The notes: generated from the letters alone by a model not told the origin. A stretch of 64,000 nt of DNA from Candidatus Promineifilum breve (GCF_900066015.1 NZ_LN890656.1:496001-560000); one strand, 5' to 3'. Counted from the first letter of the stretch, positions 28,095 through 37,089 are shown. Numbers and translations: made by a program.

Positions 28095-28622
28095 ATGGCA
28101 CAGTTCCGACGATTGACGACTATCGTGGCAGCGGTACTGTTGGCGGCGGTGGCATTGGCCGCGGCGCTGGCGCTGGCTCGGGCACCGGCGGCCGGGGCGC
28201 TGCCGGCGCTAACGGTCACGCCGACGACCACGCCCATCTTCAGCGCCACCCTCTCCCTCATCCCCGACCGCCAAACCCTGCTGGTGGGCGAGACACTGAC
28301 CATGACCGCCGATCTCACCGTGGGCGAGGGCTGCATCTACCCCATCTTCGAGCTACAACTGCGGCAACCCAGCAGCGAGACGGCCATCTTCAGCCACATC
28401 ACCCCGCCGGGCGACCTCATCACCGGCCCCATCCCACTGCCGTCGGTCTGGACATTCCAGGCCACCCAGCCGGGCACGGCCACCTTCGAGGGCCAAACCT
28501 TCGGCGAGAAGAATTGTGATGGAGCGTGGATATGGCAGTATGTGTACGGGTCGTCGGCGGCGATTACCGTCATTTCAACGACGCATGAGATCCGGCTGCC
28601 GGCCGTTATGAAAGAGGAATAA
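28095..28622 (+). CDS. Small secreted protein
   Basis: 175 residues. Signal peptide about 1-35 (LTTIVAAVLLAAVALAAALA, cleavage near AAGA-LPA). The mature part has a beta-rich Ig-like pattern (LLVGETLTMTADLTVGEGCIYP, a pair of Cys residues near 76 and 139) resembling a cohesin- or Ig-like fold with possible disulfide. The tail IRLPAVMKEE resembles the short hydrophobic-basic tail seen on many Chloroflexota exported proteins. Function unknown. GGAGGCGAGG precedes the ATG. Confidence 0.75.
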   Translation: MAQFRRLTTIVAAVLLAAVALAAALALARAPAAGALPALTVTPTTTPIFSATLSLIPDRQTLLVGETLTMTADLTVGEGCIYPIFELQLRQPSSETAIFSHITPPGDLITGPIPLPSVWTFQATQPGTATFEGQTFGEKNCDGAWIWQYVYGSSAAITVISTTHEIRLPAVMKEE

Positions 28623-28748
28623 ATTCACCACGGATTGACACGGATTGGCCGGTTATGACGGAAAGTGACCCATTCAATCCGTTCGATCCGTATCATCCGC
28701 GTCCCATCCGTGTTTAATCTCTTAATCGACGCCGAAATGAGAGGAACC

Positions 28749-29261
28749 ATGACCCAACCTATCGCCGACATCACCATCCGCCGCGCCACCCTCGACGACG
28801 CCGAAGCCCTCCAGCGCATCTTCGACCAGCCCCGCGCCCTGTGGGGCACGCTGCAAGTCCCCTATGCCTCGGCCGAGCAGCGCCGCAAGCGACTGGCCGA
28901 ACTCGACAACAGCGCCTACCCGCTGGTGGCCGTCGTTGCCGGCGAGGTCATCGGCCAACTGACGCTCCACATCAATGCGCGCTCGCCGCGCCGCAGCCAT
29001 AGCGGTTCGCTGGGCATGGCCGTCCGCGACGACTACCACGGCCGCGGCGTGGGCACGGCGCTCATGGTCGCCTGCCTCGATCTGGCCGACAACTGGCTCA
29101 ACCTCCACCGCGTGGACCTGGATGTCTACGTCGATAACGAACCGGCCCTGCGCCTCTACAAAAAGTTCGGCTTCGTCATCGAGGGGCGGCTGGTCGACTA
29201 CGCCTTCCGCGACGGCGAGTACGTCGACGTCTACATCATGGCCCGCCTGCGTGGGAAATAG
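28749..29261 (+). CDS. aaaT: GNAT acetyltransferase, AaaT (YhhY)-like
   Basis: 170 residues from ATG 28749, with GAGAGGAAC just upstream; an earlier start would include repeat sequence. Extensive similarity in memory to E. coli YhhY/AaaT, an N-acetyltransferase acting on phenylalanine and histidine: TLQVPYAS, SPRRSHSGSLGMAV, YHGRGVGTALM (acetyl-CoA loop), DNWLNLHRVDLDVYVDN, ALRLYKKFGFVIEG and FRDGEYVDVYIMARLR. The catalytic chemistry is likely conserved; exact substrate uncertain. Confidence 0.88.
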   Translation: MTQPIADITIRRATLDDAEALQRIFDQPRALWGTLQVPYASAEQRRKRLAELDNSAYPLVAVVAGEVIGQLTLHINARSPRRSHSGSLGMAVRDDYHGRGVGTALMVACLDLADNWLNLHRVDLDVYVDNEPALRLYKKFGFVIEGRLVDYAFRDGEYVDVYIMARLRGK

Positions 29262-29338
29262 TGAACAGTGGGCAGTGGACAGTGGTCAGTACGGAGACTG
29301 ACCACTGTCCACTGCCCACTACCCACTACCCACTATCT
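29262..29338. repeat. Family E palindromic repeat (GTGGACAGTGG)
   Basis: GTGAACAGTGGGCAGTGGAC... pairs with GTCCACTGCCCACTACCCAC around a centre TCAGTACGGAGACTGA. Similar elements flank the IS256 copy and occur at 46611 and 49046. Confidence 0.88.
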
Positions 29339-29382
29339 GTAAAATCTGTGGATTCTCCCTCTTTGTTATACAATCCTGGTTC

Positions 29383-29883
29383 ATGGCCCGCTTCCAACTA
29401 CGCATCGGCGACGAACAACGCGAATTTGATGCCGCCCGGCAGGGTGACCGGCTGCACATCACCGATGGCGACCACACCACCGAGGTCGTCATCCTCCACC
29501 GGGACGGCCCCACCCTGCTGCTCGAAATTCGACCGGCCGACGGCCCGGCGCGGCGCGTGCGGCTGGTGGGCGCGCGGCGCGGCGACCAGCGGCTGCTCTG
29601 GGTGAACGGCCGCGCCCTGACCGCCGAGCGCGTGCGGCAGCGCGCCGGCCAGGCCCCGGCGGCCGACGGCTCGCTGGCCTCGGCCATCCCCGCCGTCGTC
29701 TCGCAGCTGCTCGTCGCCCCCGGCGACGTGGTGGCCGCCGGCGACAAGCTCATCCTGCTGGAATCGATGAAGATGGTCATCCCCATCCTGGCCCCCCACG
29801 CCGGCCGGGTGAGCCGCGTCCATTGCGCGCCGGGCGATTCGGTGCCGGCCGGGGTGGCTTTGTTGGAGATTGAAGCTGAGTGA
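29383..29883 (+). CDS. Biotinyl-domain protein (BCCP-like)
   Basis: 166 residues. The C-terminal 75 residues form a biotinyl/lipoyl domain with the biotin attachment signature ESMKM (lysine about 128) in LLESMKMVIPILAPHAGRV. The N-terminal part (about 1-85) resembles the extra beta region of acyl-CoA carboxylase carrier proteins. It would carry carboxybiotin for a biotin-dependent carboxylase or decarboxylase; no carboxylase subunit lies nearby, so it may serve partners elsewhere or be a fragment of a larger alpha subunit that became independent. Confidence 0.85.
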   Translation: MARFQLRIGDEQREFDAARQGDRLHITDGDHTTEVVILHRDGPTLLLEIRPADGPARRVRLVGARRGDQRLLWVNGRALTAERVRQRAGQAPAADGSLASAIPAVVSQLLVAPGDVVAAGDKLILLESMKMVIPILAPHAGRVSRVHCAPGDSVPAGVALLEIEAE

Positions 29884-29917
29884 ACGCGACACAAGATAGA
29901 AACCGAGTTTCCAAGAA

Positions 29918-31369
29918 TAATACCTTCGCCAAATCACGAAGGGCAAAGGGCAGGTTGAGGGGGATGAATCCTGCCCAACCTGGAAATCCGGTCGAAAATT
30001 GCTTCCGTAAAAACCGGGTCTGGTTTTTGCGGAAGCAATTTTAGCACTTCGGCCACGTATTTATGGCCGCGATAATGAGCTTTCAAATCCAGCACGTTGA
30101 CCGCTGGGTCTTCACGCCGCAGGTCCTGTAACAACACCTGAGAAACGTTGACCATCAGGAAGGACAGATTGATGGCATTGGTCACCGGGGTCTTTTTGAC
30201 GTTCATAAAGTCCTCTAAACCCCAGTATTGTTTGGCGTCGCGGAAATTGAACTCGATTTGAAAACGCAGTTGATAATACTCTAGCACCTGCGACCAGTTC
30301 AGGGCCAGGTCGCTGGTGAACAACAACACACGGGCCTGCGCGCCGGTGGTCGGCCTTGTTTTGAGCAGGATGACCACATTGAGCGGCTGGGCGAACGCCT
30401 TGTGGCGCAGGGTAGCCTGATAGATGTCGGTGTGGACGCCGTCGTCGATGATCGTCTGCTGCCAGCAGCTGGCCGGGAGGTTGTCATAGGCGACCTTAGC
30501 GCCGTACTTACAACGTTTGTTGTCCCCCTGGTAGGGGAAATACAGGGCGGCATCGTGACGCAATTTGGAAACCAGGTGCAGCCCGCACTGCCGAACCATT
30601 TGCAGGGCATTGTTGTTGCCGAAGTGGCCGTCCAAGACCAGATAGGTCAATTTGAGTCGTTGGTCAACCACCGCCAAAAACTGCTTGACCATCGTTTGGA
30701 TGCGGGTCAGTTCGGGCGTTAAGGTCACCTCGGTTTTGATGCTGTTGCGACGCCCCGGCGGGCGGCCGGGGCGGCCCGCGCTACTTTGGGCGGCGGCTTT
30801 CTTGCGCCGCGTCCGCGGCTTGACCTCTCTGTTTACCCCTTCCTGGCTGGGCACTTGTTCGCTCATCACCGGATACGACCGCCGTTCCCGCGGGTTGACC
30901 AACGACAAGGCAAACAGGGCCACGCTGGACACTGGCCGGCCCCATAACGGCGCATAGAAGCGTCCCAAGCCGTGCGTCTCCTTGCCCGATTTGCTGACGA
31001 CACATTCATCCCCCACTAACAGGTACTCGTCCCCGGCCTGGTGCAGATGGTCACGGAAGAAGGCCCACATGACTTGTGTCCAGGGAATGGTGGTCTGGAA
31101 AAAACGTTGTACGCTCCGATAGCTGCCCCCTTTATCCGTCCAGCGCGCCATGCCCAACATCGTTACTCGTCCAGTCATGGCTAACATCGCCCCCATGAGT
31201 ACGCTCATCTGCCGCATGGTCGTTTGGCTAACAATAGGACGCAATGGTTGTAATAGTGCTAGAATATTCATCGTGGGTGGTTGTGTCGACGGTTCCTTTT
31301 CCTTGGTCGGTAAAGTTGCCTATCTTACACGCCCACCCACTTTTTGCTATTTTTTTGGCGAAGGTATTA
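29918..31369 (-). mobile_element. IS4-superfamily insertion sequence, 1452 bp
   Basis: Bounded by 16-bp perfect terminal inverted repeats TAATACCTTCGCCAAA (29918-29933 and, inverted, 31354-31369) and a 6-bp target duplication. It carries a single intact transposase gene on the minus strand and appears capable of transposition. Confidence 0.93.
29934..31271 (-). CDS. IS4-type DDE transposase
   Basis: 445 residues, nearly filling the element. DDE residues: Asp88 in VGDECVVSKSGK, an Asp in YLVLDGHFGNN (about 217) and the Glu of the Y-(2)-R-(3)-E-(6)-K signature in YYQLRFQIEFNFRDAKQ (about 343). The N-terminus (QMSVLMGAMLAMTGRVTML, SYRSVQRFFQ) belongs to the group related to IS4/IS701-type DDE proteins. 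A Lys/Arg-rich insertion (TRRKKAAAQSSAGRPGRPP) separates the first and second Asp. It cuts and joins DNA at the inverted repeats. Confidence 0.92.
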   Translation of the reverse strand: MNILALLQPLRPIVSQTTMRQMSVLMGAMLAMTGRVTMLGMARWTDKGGSYRSVQRFFQTTIPWTQVMWAFFRDHLHQAGDEYLLVGDECVVSKSGKETHGLGRFYAPLWGRPVSSVALFALSLVNPRERRSYPVMSEQVPSQEGVNREVKPRTRRKKAAAQSSAGRPGRPPGRRNSIKTEVTLTPELTRIQTMVKQFLAVVDQRLKLTYLVLDGHFGNNNALQMVRQCGLHLVSKLRHDAALYFPYQGDNKRCKYGAKVAYDNLPASCWQQTIIDDGVHTDIYQATLRHKAFAQPLNVVILLKTRPTTGAQARVLLFTSDLALNWSQVLEYYQLRFQIEFNFRDAKQYWGLEDFMNVKKTPVTNAINLSFLMVNVSQVLLQDLRREDPAVNVLDLKAHYRGHKYVAEVLKLLPQKPDPVFTEAIFDRISRLGRIHPPQPALCPS

Positions 31370-31410
31370 CAAGAAGAAACTCGGTTTCTAGGAAGCCGGA
31401 GAACACCCCC

Positions 31411-32526
31411 ATGAACGACGGAATGCATTCCCAACGCCTGCAACGCCTGACCGAACAAATCGTGGCCCACGGCCTGGACGGGCTGGCCCTGGTGCCCGGC
31501 CCCAACCTGCTCTACTTCAGCGGCATCCACGCCCACCTCAGCGAGCGGCCGATGGTGCTCATCATCCCCGCCGACGACGACCCGGCCATCATCATCCCCA
31601 CGCTCGAGGCGATGAAGGCCGAGGCCGCGGGCATCGCCGCCGACCGCATCTTCGCCTGGGACGATACCGAAGGGTTCCACGGCGCGTTCCAGCAGGCCTG
31701 CGCCCATCTGGAACTGGCCGACTACCTGCTGGGCGTCGAGGCCCTCCACATGCGCGTGCTGGAGATGCAAACGCTGCAACGCTTCGCCCCCGGCCTGCAA
31801 ATCGCCCACGCCGAGCCGGCGCTGTCGGCCTTGCGCGCGGTGAAGGAGCCGGCCGAGGTCGCCGCCATGGAAAAGGCCATCGCCGTGGCCGAGAAGGCGC
31901 TGCAACGCATCGCCAAACGGATCAAGATCGGCCTGACCGAGCGCCAGATCGCCGCTATGCTGACCCAGGAGTTGTTGGCCTCCGGCGCGGAGAGTATCGC
32001 CTTCGGCCCCATCGTCGCCGCCGGGCCGAACAGCGCCATCCCCCACGCCACGCCCAGCGACCGGGCCATCCGCGCCGGCGATCTGCTGGTCATCGACTGG
32101 GGCGTCTACGTGGACGGCTACCCCTCCGACATCACCCGCACTTTCGCCGTGGGGCCGATTGACCCCGAACTGCAACGCATCTACGAAGTGGTGAAGCTGG
32201 CCAACGAAGAGGCGCGGCGGGCGATACGGCCGGGCCTCACCGGGCGGCAGATCGACCGCGTGGCCCGCGACGTGATCGAGGATGCCGGCTATGGCGACTA
32301 TTTCATCCACCGCACCGGCCACGGGCTGGGGCTGGAAATCCACGAAGCGCCGGACATGAGTCCGGCCAACGACCGGCCCATCGTCGCCGGCAACGTCTTC
32401 ACCATCGAGCCGGGCATCTATCTGCCCGGACGCGGCGGGGTGCGCATCGAAGACAATGTGGTCGCCACGCAGGACGGCAGCCGGACGCTGACCACCTATG
32501 ATCGGGAACTATTGACGGTGGGGTAG
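31411..32526 (+). CDS. M24 family Xaa-Pro aminopeptidase
   Basis: 371 residues from ATG 31411; the longer frame enters the IS. N-terminal creatinase-like domain about 1-135 (NLLYFSGIHAHLSERPMVLI), then the pita-bread M24 domain with the five metal ligands: VIDWGVYVDGY (Asp), SDITRTF (Asp), HRTGHGLGLEIHE (His), FTIEPGIY (Glu) and VRIEDNV (Glu). Such enzymes remove N-terminal residues before proline and use two Mn or Co ions. It is cytoplasmic with no signal peptide. The IS inserted upstream may influence its expression. Confidence 0.94.
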   Translation: MNDGMHSQRLQRLTEQIVAHGLDGLALVPGPNLLYFSGIHAHLSERPMVLIIPADDDPAIIIPTLEAMKAEAAGIAADRIFAWDDTEGFHGAFQQACAHLELADYLLGVEALHMRVLEMQTLQRFAPGLQIAHAEPALSALRAVKEPAEVAAMEKAIAVAEKALQRIAKRIKIGLTERQIAAMLTQELLASGAESIAFGPIVAAGPNSAIPHATPSDRAIRAGDLLVIDWGVYVDGYPSDITRTFAVGPIDPELQRIYEVVKLANEEARRAIRPGLTGRQIDRVARDVIEDAGYGDYFIHRTGHGLGLEIHEAPDMSPANDRPIVAGNVFTIEPGIYLPGRGGVRIEDNVVATQDGSRTLTTYDRELLTVG

Positions 32527-32557
32527 TAATCTAGAGGCGAGAGGCGACATCAACAAC

Positions 32558-32815
32558 ATGACCGCGCTCTATTCCGACACCCACCCCCAAATGGAAGCGC
32601 TGCAAATTCAATTGTGGCGGCAGGCCAACCCGACCCAAAAGATGAACATGGTGGCGCAGTTGAACGCGTCCGCCCGCCTGCTGGCGTTGACCGGCTTACG
32701 CTCTCGCTATCCGCAGGCCGATGAAGCGGAACTGCGCCGTAGACTGGCAGCCCTGATTTTGGGTGAAGACCTGGCGCGTAAGGTATACGGAGATGACGCC
32801 AATGCGGGTAAATGA
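32558..32815 (+). CDS. Small conserved hypothetical protein
   Basis: 85 residues, helical: YSDTHPQMEALQIQLWRQ, then NMVAQLNASARLLALTGLRS and EAELRRRLAALILGEDLARKVYG. I recall similar short proteins in Chloroflexota and Cyanobacteria, often beside nucleotidyltransferase-like genes, but none is here. No function assigned. The stop codon lies in the left arm of the 17-bp hairpin at 32806, and it is separated by 31 bp from the M24 peptidase, so the two may be cotranscribed. Confidence 0.7.
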   Translation: MTALYSDTHPQMEALQIQLWRQANPTQKMNMVAQLNASARLLALTGLRSRYPQADEAELRRRLAALILGEDLARKVYGDDANAGK

Positions 32816-32843
32816 CAGACGGCAACCCGTCTGTCATTTACCC
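32806..32843. terminator. Bidirectional hairpin terminator
   Basis: Perfect 17-bp stem GGGTAAATGACAGACGG (32806-32822) with 32827-32843, loop CAAC. It contains the stop codons of both convergent genes (TGA at 32813 and, on the minus strand, TAA at 32838-32840). Confidence 0.8.
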
Positions 32844-33893
32844 AAAAAGACCTAATTGCCGCCCTTCGCCCTCCACCAACCCCGTCGCGCCGACGCCCAG
32901 TAGGCGCATCGGTCGCCCTTGCGGCCAGTTCTCGCGCCAGAGTAGCTCGGCGACGCGCAAGATCGTCGCCGCGTCGTCCGTGCCAACCTCCAGCGAACGC
33001 TGCCGGGTGAACGTGGTGAAGTCCGACCAGCGGAACTTGACGCGCACGGTATGGGCGATGAGGTTGTTCTTTTGTAGCTGCTCGGCCACCTCGGCCGACA
33101 TCTTCTCCAGGTAGTCGCGCAGCACGGCGGCGTCGCCCACGTCCCGGTTAAACGTCCACTCCTGGCTGATGCTCTTGGCCGGGCCGCGGTCGGGCGTCAC
33201 CGGGCGGTCGTCTTCACCCCGCGCCCGGCGCAGCAGGTTATCGGCCTCGCGGCCGAAGGCGGCCCGCAGCCGATCGGCGTCGGCCGCGGCCAGTTGGCCG
33301 CAGGTGGCGATGCCCAGCGCCGCCAACCGCTCGGCCGTGCGCGGCCCAATGCCCCAGATGGCCCGCACCGATTGCGGCGCGAGAAAGGCCGCCTCCTCGC
33401 CGGGCAAGACGACCGTCAGGCCGCGCGGCTTGTTGAAGTCGGAGGCCACCTTCGCCACCAGCTTGCTCGTCGCCAGGCCGACCGAGGCGGGCATCTTCGT
33501 CTCGGCCGGCACGCGGTCGCGCGCCTCGGCGGCCAGCGCCGGCGGGTCGGCCGCGCCGCTCAGGTCGATGTAGGCCTCGTCGACGCTCATCTGCTCCAGC
33601 GGGCCATACTGCTCCAGCACGGCCATGACCGCCCGCGAGCATTCGCGGATGCGCGACCAGTCGGGCGGCACGACGAGCATCCCCGGCGCGAGGCGCAACG
33701 CCTGGGCCATGGGCATGGCCGAGCGCACACCCAGCGCCCGCGCCTCATAGCTGGCCGAAGTGACCACGCCGCGCTCGTCCGGCCGCCCGCCCACGGCCAA
33801 CGGCCGCCCGCCGTCGGCCGGATGATCCAGCAGGTGGACGTTGACGTAGAAGGCGTCCATGTCGACGTGGAGGATTGCGCGGGACCAATGCAT
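32838..33893 (-). CDS. dinB: DNA polymerase IV
   Basis: 351 residues, full-length Y-family polymerase for translesion synthesis. Palm metal ligands: Asp11 and Asp13 context in HVDMDAFYVNV, and Asp104/Glu105 in SVDEAYIDL. The finger tyrosine region SASYEARALGVRSAMP and the helix-hairpin-helix IWGIGPRTAERLAALGI are present, followed by the little-finger domain (240-345). No beta-clamp motif is obvious, although the C-terminal EGRQLGLFG (QLGLF) is a good clamp-binding peptide. Confidence 0.96.
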   Translation of the reverse strand: MHWSRAILHVDMDAFYVNVHLLDHPADGGRPLAVGGRPDERGVVTSASYEARALGVRSAMPMAQALRLAPGMLVVPPDWSRIRECSRAVMAVLEQYGPLEQMSVDEAYIDLSGAADPPALAAEARDRVPAETKMPASVGLATSKLVAKVASDFNKPRGLTVVLPGEEAAFLAPQSVRAIWGIGPRTAERLAALGIATCGQLAAADADRLRAAFGREADNLLRRARGEDDRPVTPDRGPAKSISQEWTFNRDVGDAAVLRDYLEKMSAEVAEQLQKNNLIAHTVRVKFRWSDFTTFTRQRSLEVGTDDAATILRVAELLWRENWPQGRPMRLLGVGATGLVEGEGRQLGLFG

Positions 33894-34083
33894 AATTAGG
33901 AATTAGGAATTACGAATTAGGAATTATCGCCGGGTGGTGGGTGTTGGGCAACCGGGAATGGGGGTGGTGGGCAACGGGTGGCTTATTCTCGCGGTTGCCC
34001 TGGCATGTAGGGCGGGATGGTATCCCGCCCATCTTCAACCCCCATAGATCGAAGAGGGCGGGATACCATCCCGCCCTACAATA
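33894..34083. repeat. Family F and family C repeats upstream of dinB
   Basis: 33894-33927 holds AATTAGGAATTAGGAATTACG (family F). 34006-34083 is a single family C element (TGTAGGGCGGGATGGTATCCC...GGGATACCATCCCGCCCTACA) with a different loop from the tandem copies at 5625. No gene is seen in 33894-34185. Confidence 0.85.
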
Positions 34084-34185
34084 TGGGACGCGTGACGAGC
34101 AGTTGCCCACCCGTCACGCGCCACTGCACCTCAGGAGCACCCAGTACCGTGAAAATCCTCACTCGTTACCCATAACTCGTTACGC

Positions 34186-35904
34186 CTACTTCATAATGAT
34201 CACCAGTTGCGGTGATTGCAAGCTCTCACTGCTACCGAAGCTCACCGGCTTGGTGGCGTTGTTGGTGATCAACAGGCTTACCTGGCCGTCGCCTTCCAAC
34301 GCCGCCCTCACCGCGCCCGTGACGTCCAGCTCGACCCACTGCCGGCGACTCACCTTCCCCGGCCACTCGTCCTGCGGGTAGAAGCTTTCGACCGGCGGCG
34401 CGTTGTTCCACGTCAGTCCTGTCTCCAGCCACGGCGTGGTCGTTCCCAGATAGAAGGGACTGACGGCATAGGCCAGGCCGCCATCAAGACCCGCTTTCTT
34501 CACTTGCAAGCGCAGAGTCGCGCTATCGACCGCGCCGGATAACCCACTGACATCGAATTTCAGATAAGCGTGTACGTCGGTCGGGGCGTGCCAAGCATTT
34601 TTCACCTGCAACACCGGCCGCGTGCCATAGGTCGCATCCGGCCGTTGCTCCATCACGTAGGTGTCGTGGGTGGGGATCAACACCTGTGGCGCCACGACTT
34701 CACCGAAATCGAACAGTCGCCCGGTGAGTGGCACTCCCCCTACCCGTAGGGTGGCCCAGGCAGCCAGGAACGTATCGCCGCTGCCGGCGGCCAAAACCGC
34801 CGGGTGGTTGTCCCACTCAGCGACAACCACCGGCCGCGCCGGCCCAACGGGAACGCCGTTCGGCTCGTACGTACGCAGCCAAACGTCGCGCTGGAAAAGG
34901 GAGTTAAACGCGGTCGTCCACATGATGGCGAAACGACCTGAGGGTGCTACCACAACCTCGGGTAAATACTCCCCATGAGGCGTGGCGCCGCGCGGATTGA
35001 ATACGTTGCCCACCGGCGTCCCATCGGCGGCATAGCGGCGGGCAAGCACGTCAACATTGTAATCGCTGCCGATCCGCTCCACATCCGATGCAAAGGCAAT
35101 CACCGCGTTACCGGCCGCATCCATCCCCACGCTCGGATAATACTGGCTAAATTGTTGCCGCTGATTGACCCTAAACTGGGGGCCGCGCGGCGCGCCATTG
35201 CTATCGAAGAAACGGGCAAATATGCCTGCCCACTCCTGATCCAGACCATCCCAGACAACAATGAAGTTGCCGGCGGCATCCATCGCGATGTCGGGGTAGC
35301 GTTCATCGCCCGTGTCCACATCGTTAACCGTAAACGGCTCCCCCAACGGCGCGCACGCCGCCGAGAATAGCCGCGCGTTGATCTGATCGCTCTGGGGATA
35401 GGGCTGCCCCTGAATCCAAACAACGGCGAAAGCGCCATCCGGGGCCATCTCGACCGCCGAATTATGCCCGTTTTCGGCTATGACGAACTCCGGAGTTCGT
35501 GGTGTTCCATCCGCGGCATAGCAACGGCCGTTTACCTGATTGTAAGAATACCAAACGACAACGAAGTTCCCGGCCTCATCGCTGGAGAGATCGACGTGCC
35601 CCCCTGTCACAGTGGAGGGAGAATTGACCCATATGGGTAATCCCAACGGCGCGCCCGTGGGGTCAAGCCGTTGAACGAATAATACGCCTTCGCCGGCCCA
35701 GGCCACGATCATATTGCCCGCGGCGTCCATGTCCGCCGAAAAACTCCTTTTATCTCCCTCGAATGGGCCGATCGGAAACTCGTCACCGGCCGCCACCGTC
35801 TCGCTCAGGGCCGGCACGGCTGAATCCTCGGCCGCACCGGCCCCGCCCACCAGCACTACCAGCGCCAGCAGGACTCCGATTAACAACCACGTGTAACGCT
35901 TCAT
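34186..35904 (-). CDS. Secreted DNRLRE/CBM96-type protein with propeller-like repeats
   Basis: 572 residues from ATG 35904, chosen because MKRYTWLLIGVLLALVVLVG is a clean signal peptide. The middle (about 45-400) has at least five repeats of the form MDAAGNFIVVWDGxDQE..IFARFFDxNGxPxG, as in extracellular beta-propellers. The C-terminal 160 residues match the DNRLRE (CBM96-like) domain: DTYVMEQRPDATYGTRPVLQ, YLKFDVSGLSG, LTWNNAPP, WVELDVTGAV. This domain is expected to be a beta-sandwich that may bind polysaccharide. It ends QLVIIMK. Its first 55 bp are almost identical to those of the gene at 36038, indicating a shared signal-peptide cassette. Confidence 0.83.
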   Translation of the reverse strand: MKRYTWLLIGVLLALVVLVGGAGAAEDSAVPALSETVAAGDEFPIGPFEGDKRSFSADMDAAGNMIVAWAGEGVLFVQRLDPTGAPLGLPIWVNSPSTVTGGHVDLSSDEAGNFVVVWYSYNQVNGRCYAADGTPRTPEFVIAENGHNSAVEMAPDGAFAVVWIQGQPYPQSDQINARLFSAACAPLGEPFTVNDVDTGDERYPDIAMDAAGNFIVVWDGLDQEWAGIFARFFDSNGAPRGPQFRVNQRQQFSQYYPSVGMDAAGNAVIAFASDVERIGSDYNVDVLARRYAADGTPVGNVFNPRGATPHGEYLPEVVVAPSGRFAIMWTTAFNSLFQRDVWLRTYEPNGVPVGPARPVVVAEWDNHPAVLAAGSGDTFLAAWATLRVGGVPLTGRLFDFGEVVAPQVLIPTHDTYVMEQRPDATYGTRPVLQVKNAWHAPTDVHAYLKFDVSGLSGAVDSATLRLQVKKAGLDGGLAYAVSPFYLGTTTPWLETGLTWNNAPPVESFYPQDEWPGKVSRRQWVELDVTGAVRAALEGDGQVSLLITNNATKPVSFGSSESLQSPQLVIIMK

Positions 35905-36037
35905 GATAATCCCCCAAATTGTGTACCAAGTGTGGAGGGTTGAGTGACGAGCGAGGCAGCGCTCGTCACTCGTCACCGCTACTTGGAAGCTACCAGGACA
36001 ACCAGGCTCCCCACTCGTAACCCGTTACTCGTGACTC

Positions 36038-37078
36038 CTAATTCGTAATGATCACCAACTCCGGCGGGTGTGGCCCTTCCTTGCTACTATAGGTCACCAT
36101 ATTTCGCGAATCGTTGGTCAGGGCCAGGCTGACACGGCCGTCACTACCCAGGGCGGCGATCACCGCGCCGGTCACGTCCAATTCCACCCACGTACCCTTG
36201 ACTACCGCGCCCAGCGTGTCCAGGGGCGCGCCGCTAATGGCCGGGGCGTTGTTCCATTTCAACCCCGTCTCCAGCCACTGCGTGGTCGTATTCAGATAGA
36301 ACGAGCTGACGCTATAGACCGAGCCGCCGTCCGGGCCGGGGTCGTTCACCCACAGCCGCAGCGTGGCGCTCTGCACCGTCGCCGTCAGGCCGCTGACGTT
36401 GAATTTGAGGAAGCTATTCACATCCTTGGCCGCGTCCTTCACGCGCAGGATTGGCTTCGCGCCAAAGTTCGTCGATGGCCGCGACGCCATCACATAGGCG
36501 TCATTGGTCGGTTGATACACGGCATCATAGTAGCCCACCGTCACGCTATACCAAGCGGGTCCCGAAGGCCCACTGTCGTCGAACTCAATGATAAGCGTAA
36601 AGTCGTTGGCCGATTCCGGTTGCTGGATCACTCTCACCACGCCACGCACGCGGATTGGCGAAACGGACACGACGGCGGTTTCGAGCGGCAGGGGTGGAAC
36701 GACCACAAACTGATCGAGCGTGCGACAGTCACAGTCTCGAACCTCATTGTCGATGGGATCGGCCGGGTCATGTTCGGGCGGATCACCAGGCCAGATGGGA
36801 TACCACAGCTCTTCATTAATATAGGTAGGAACGTTCCCACCTGGCGCGTCGGAATGGCGGCCGGGCGCGGCGTATTCATAATGGCGCCAGTAAATCTGGT
36901 CACCCCGAATGATCAGATGAGTGCGGCCGTCGATATAGGCGCGCACGTTTAATGCCGGCACTGTACTTGTTTCGTTTGTCGGGCCATTTTCCGGCGCATT
37001 CGCTTGCGCCCCTGCCCCGCCCGCCAACGCCATAAGCGCCAGCAGGACTCCGATTAACAACCACGTGTAACGCTTCAT
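36038..37078 (-). CDS. Secreted DNRLRE/CBM96-type protein
   Basis: 346 residues from ATG 37078. Signal peptide MKRYTWLLIGVLLALMALAG, nearly identical to the neighbour's. The middle (about 40-185) is unique and contains Cys-Asp-Cys (DCDCRTLDQF). C-terminal DNRLRE domain: PTNDAYVMASRPSTNFGAKP, LKFNVSGLT, GLKWNNAPA, WVELDVTGAVIAAL; it ends ELVIITN. A paralogue of the protein at 34186 in both terminal parts with a different centre, suggesting modular shuffling. Likely surface or extracellular. Confidence 0.83.
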   Translation of the reverse strand: MKRYTWLLIGVLLALMALAGGAGAQANAPENGPTNETSTVPALNVRAYIDGRTHLIIRGDQIYWRHYEYAAPGRHSDAPGGNVPTYINEELWYPIWPGDPPEHDPADPIDNEVRDCDCRTLDQFVVVPPLPLETAVVSVSPIRVRGVVRVIQQPESANDFTLIIEFDDSGPSGPAWYSVTVGYYDAVYQPTNDAYVMASRPSTNFGAKPILRVKDAAKDVNSFLKFNVSGLTATVQSATLRLWVNDPGPDGGSVYSVSSFYLNTTTQWLETGLKWNNAPAISGAPLDTLGAVVKGTWVELDVTGAVIAALGSDGRVSLALTNDSRNMVTYSSKEGPHPPELVIITN

Positions 37079-37089
37079 GATAAACCCCC

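Larger units (their letters stand above)
29912..31375. other. Target-site duplication of the IS4-type element, in a family A repeat
   Basis: CAAGAA occurs at 29912-29917 and at 31370-31375, directly flanking the element. Removing the IS and one copy restores a complete family A palindrome (AGAAACCGAGTTTCCAAGAA joined to GAAACTCGGTTTCT). Confidence 0.85.
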
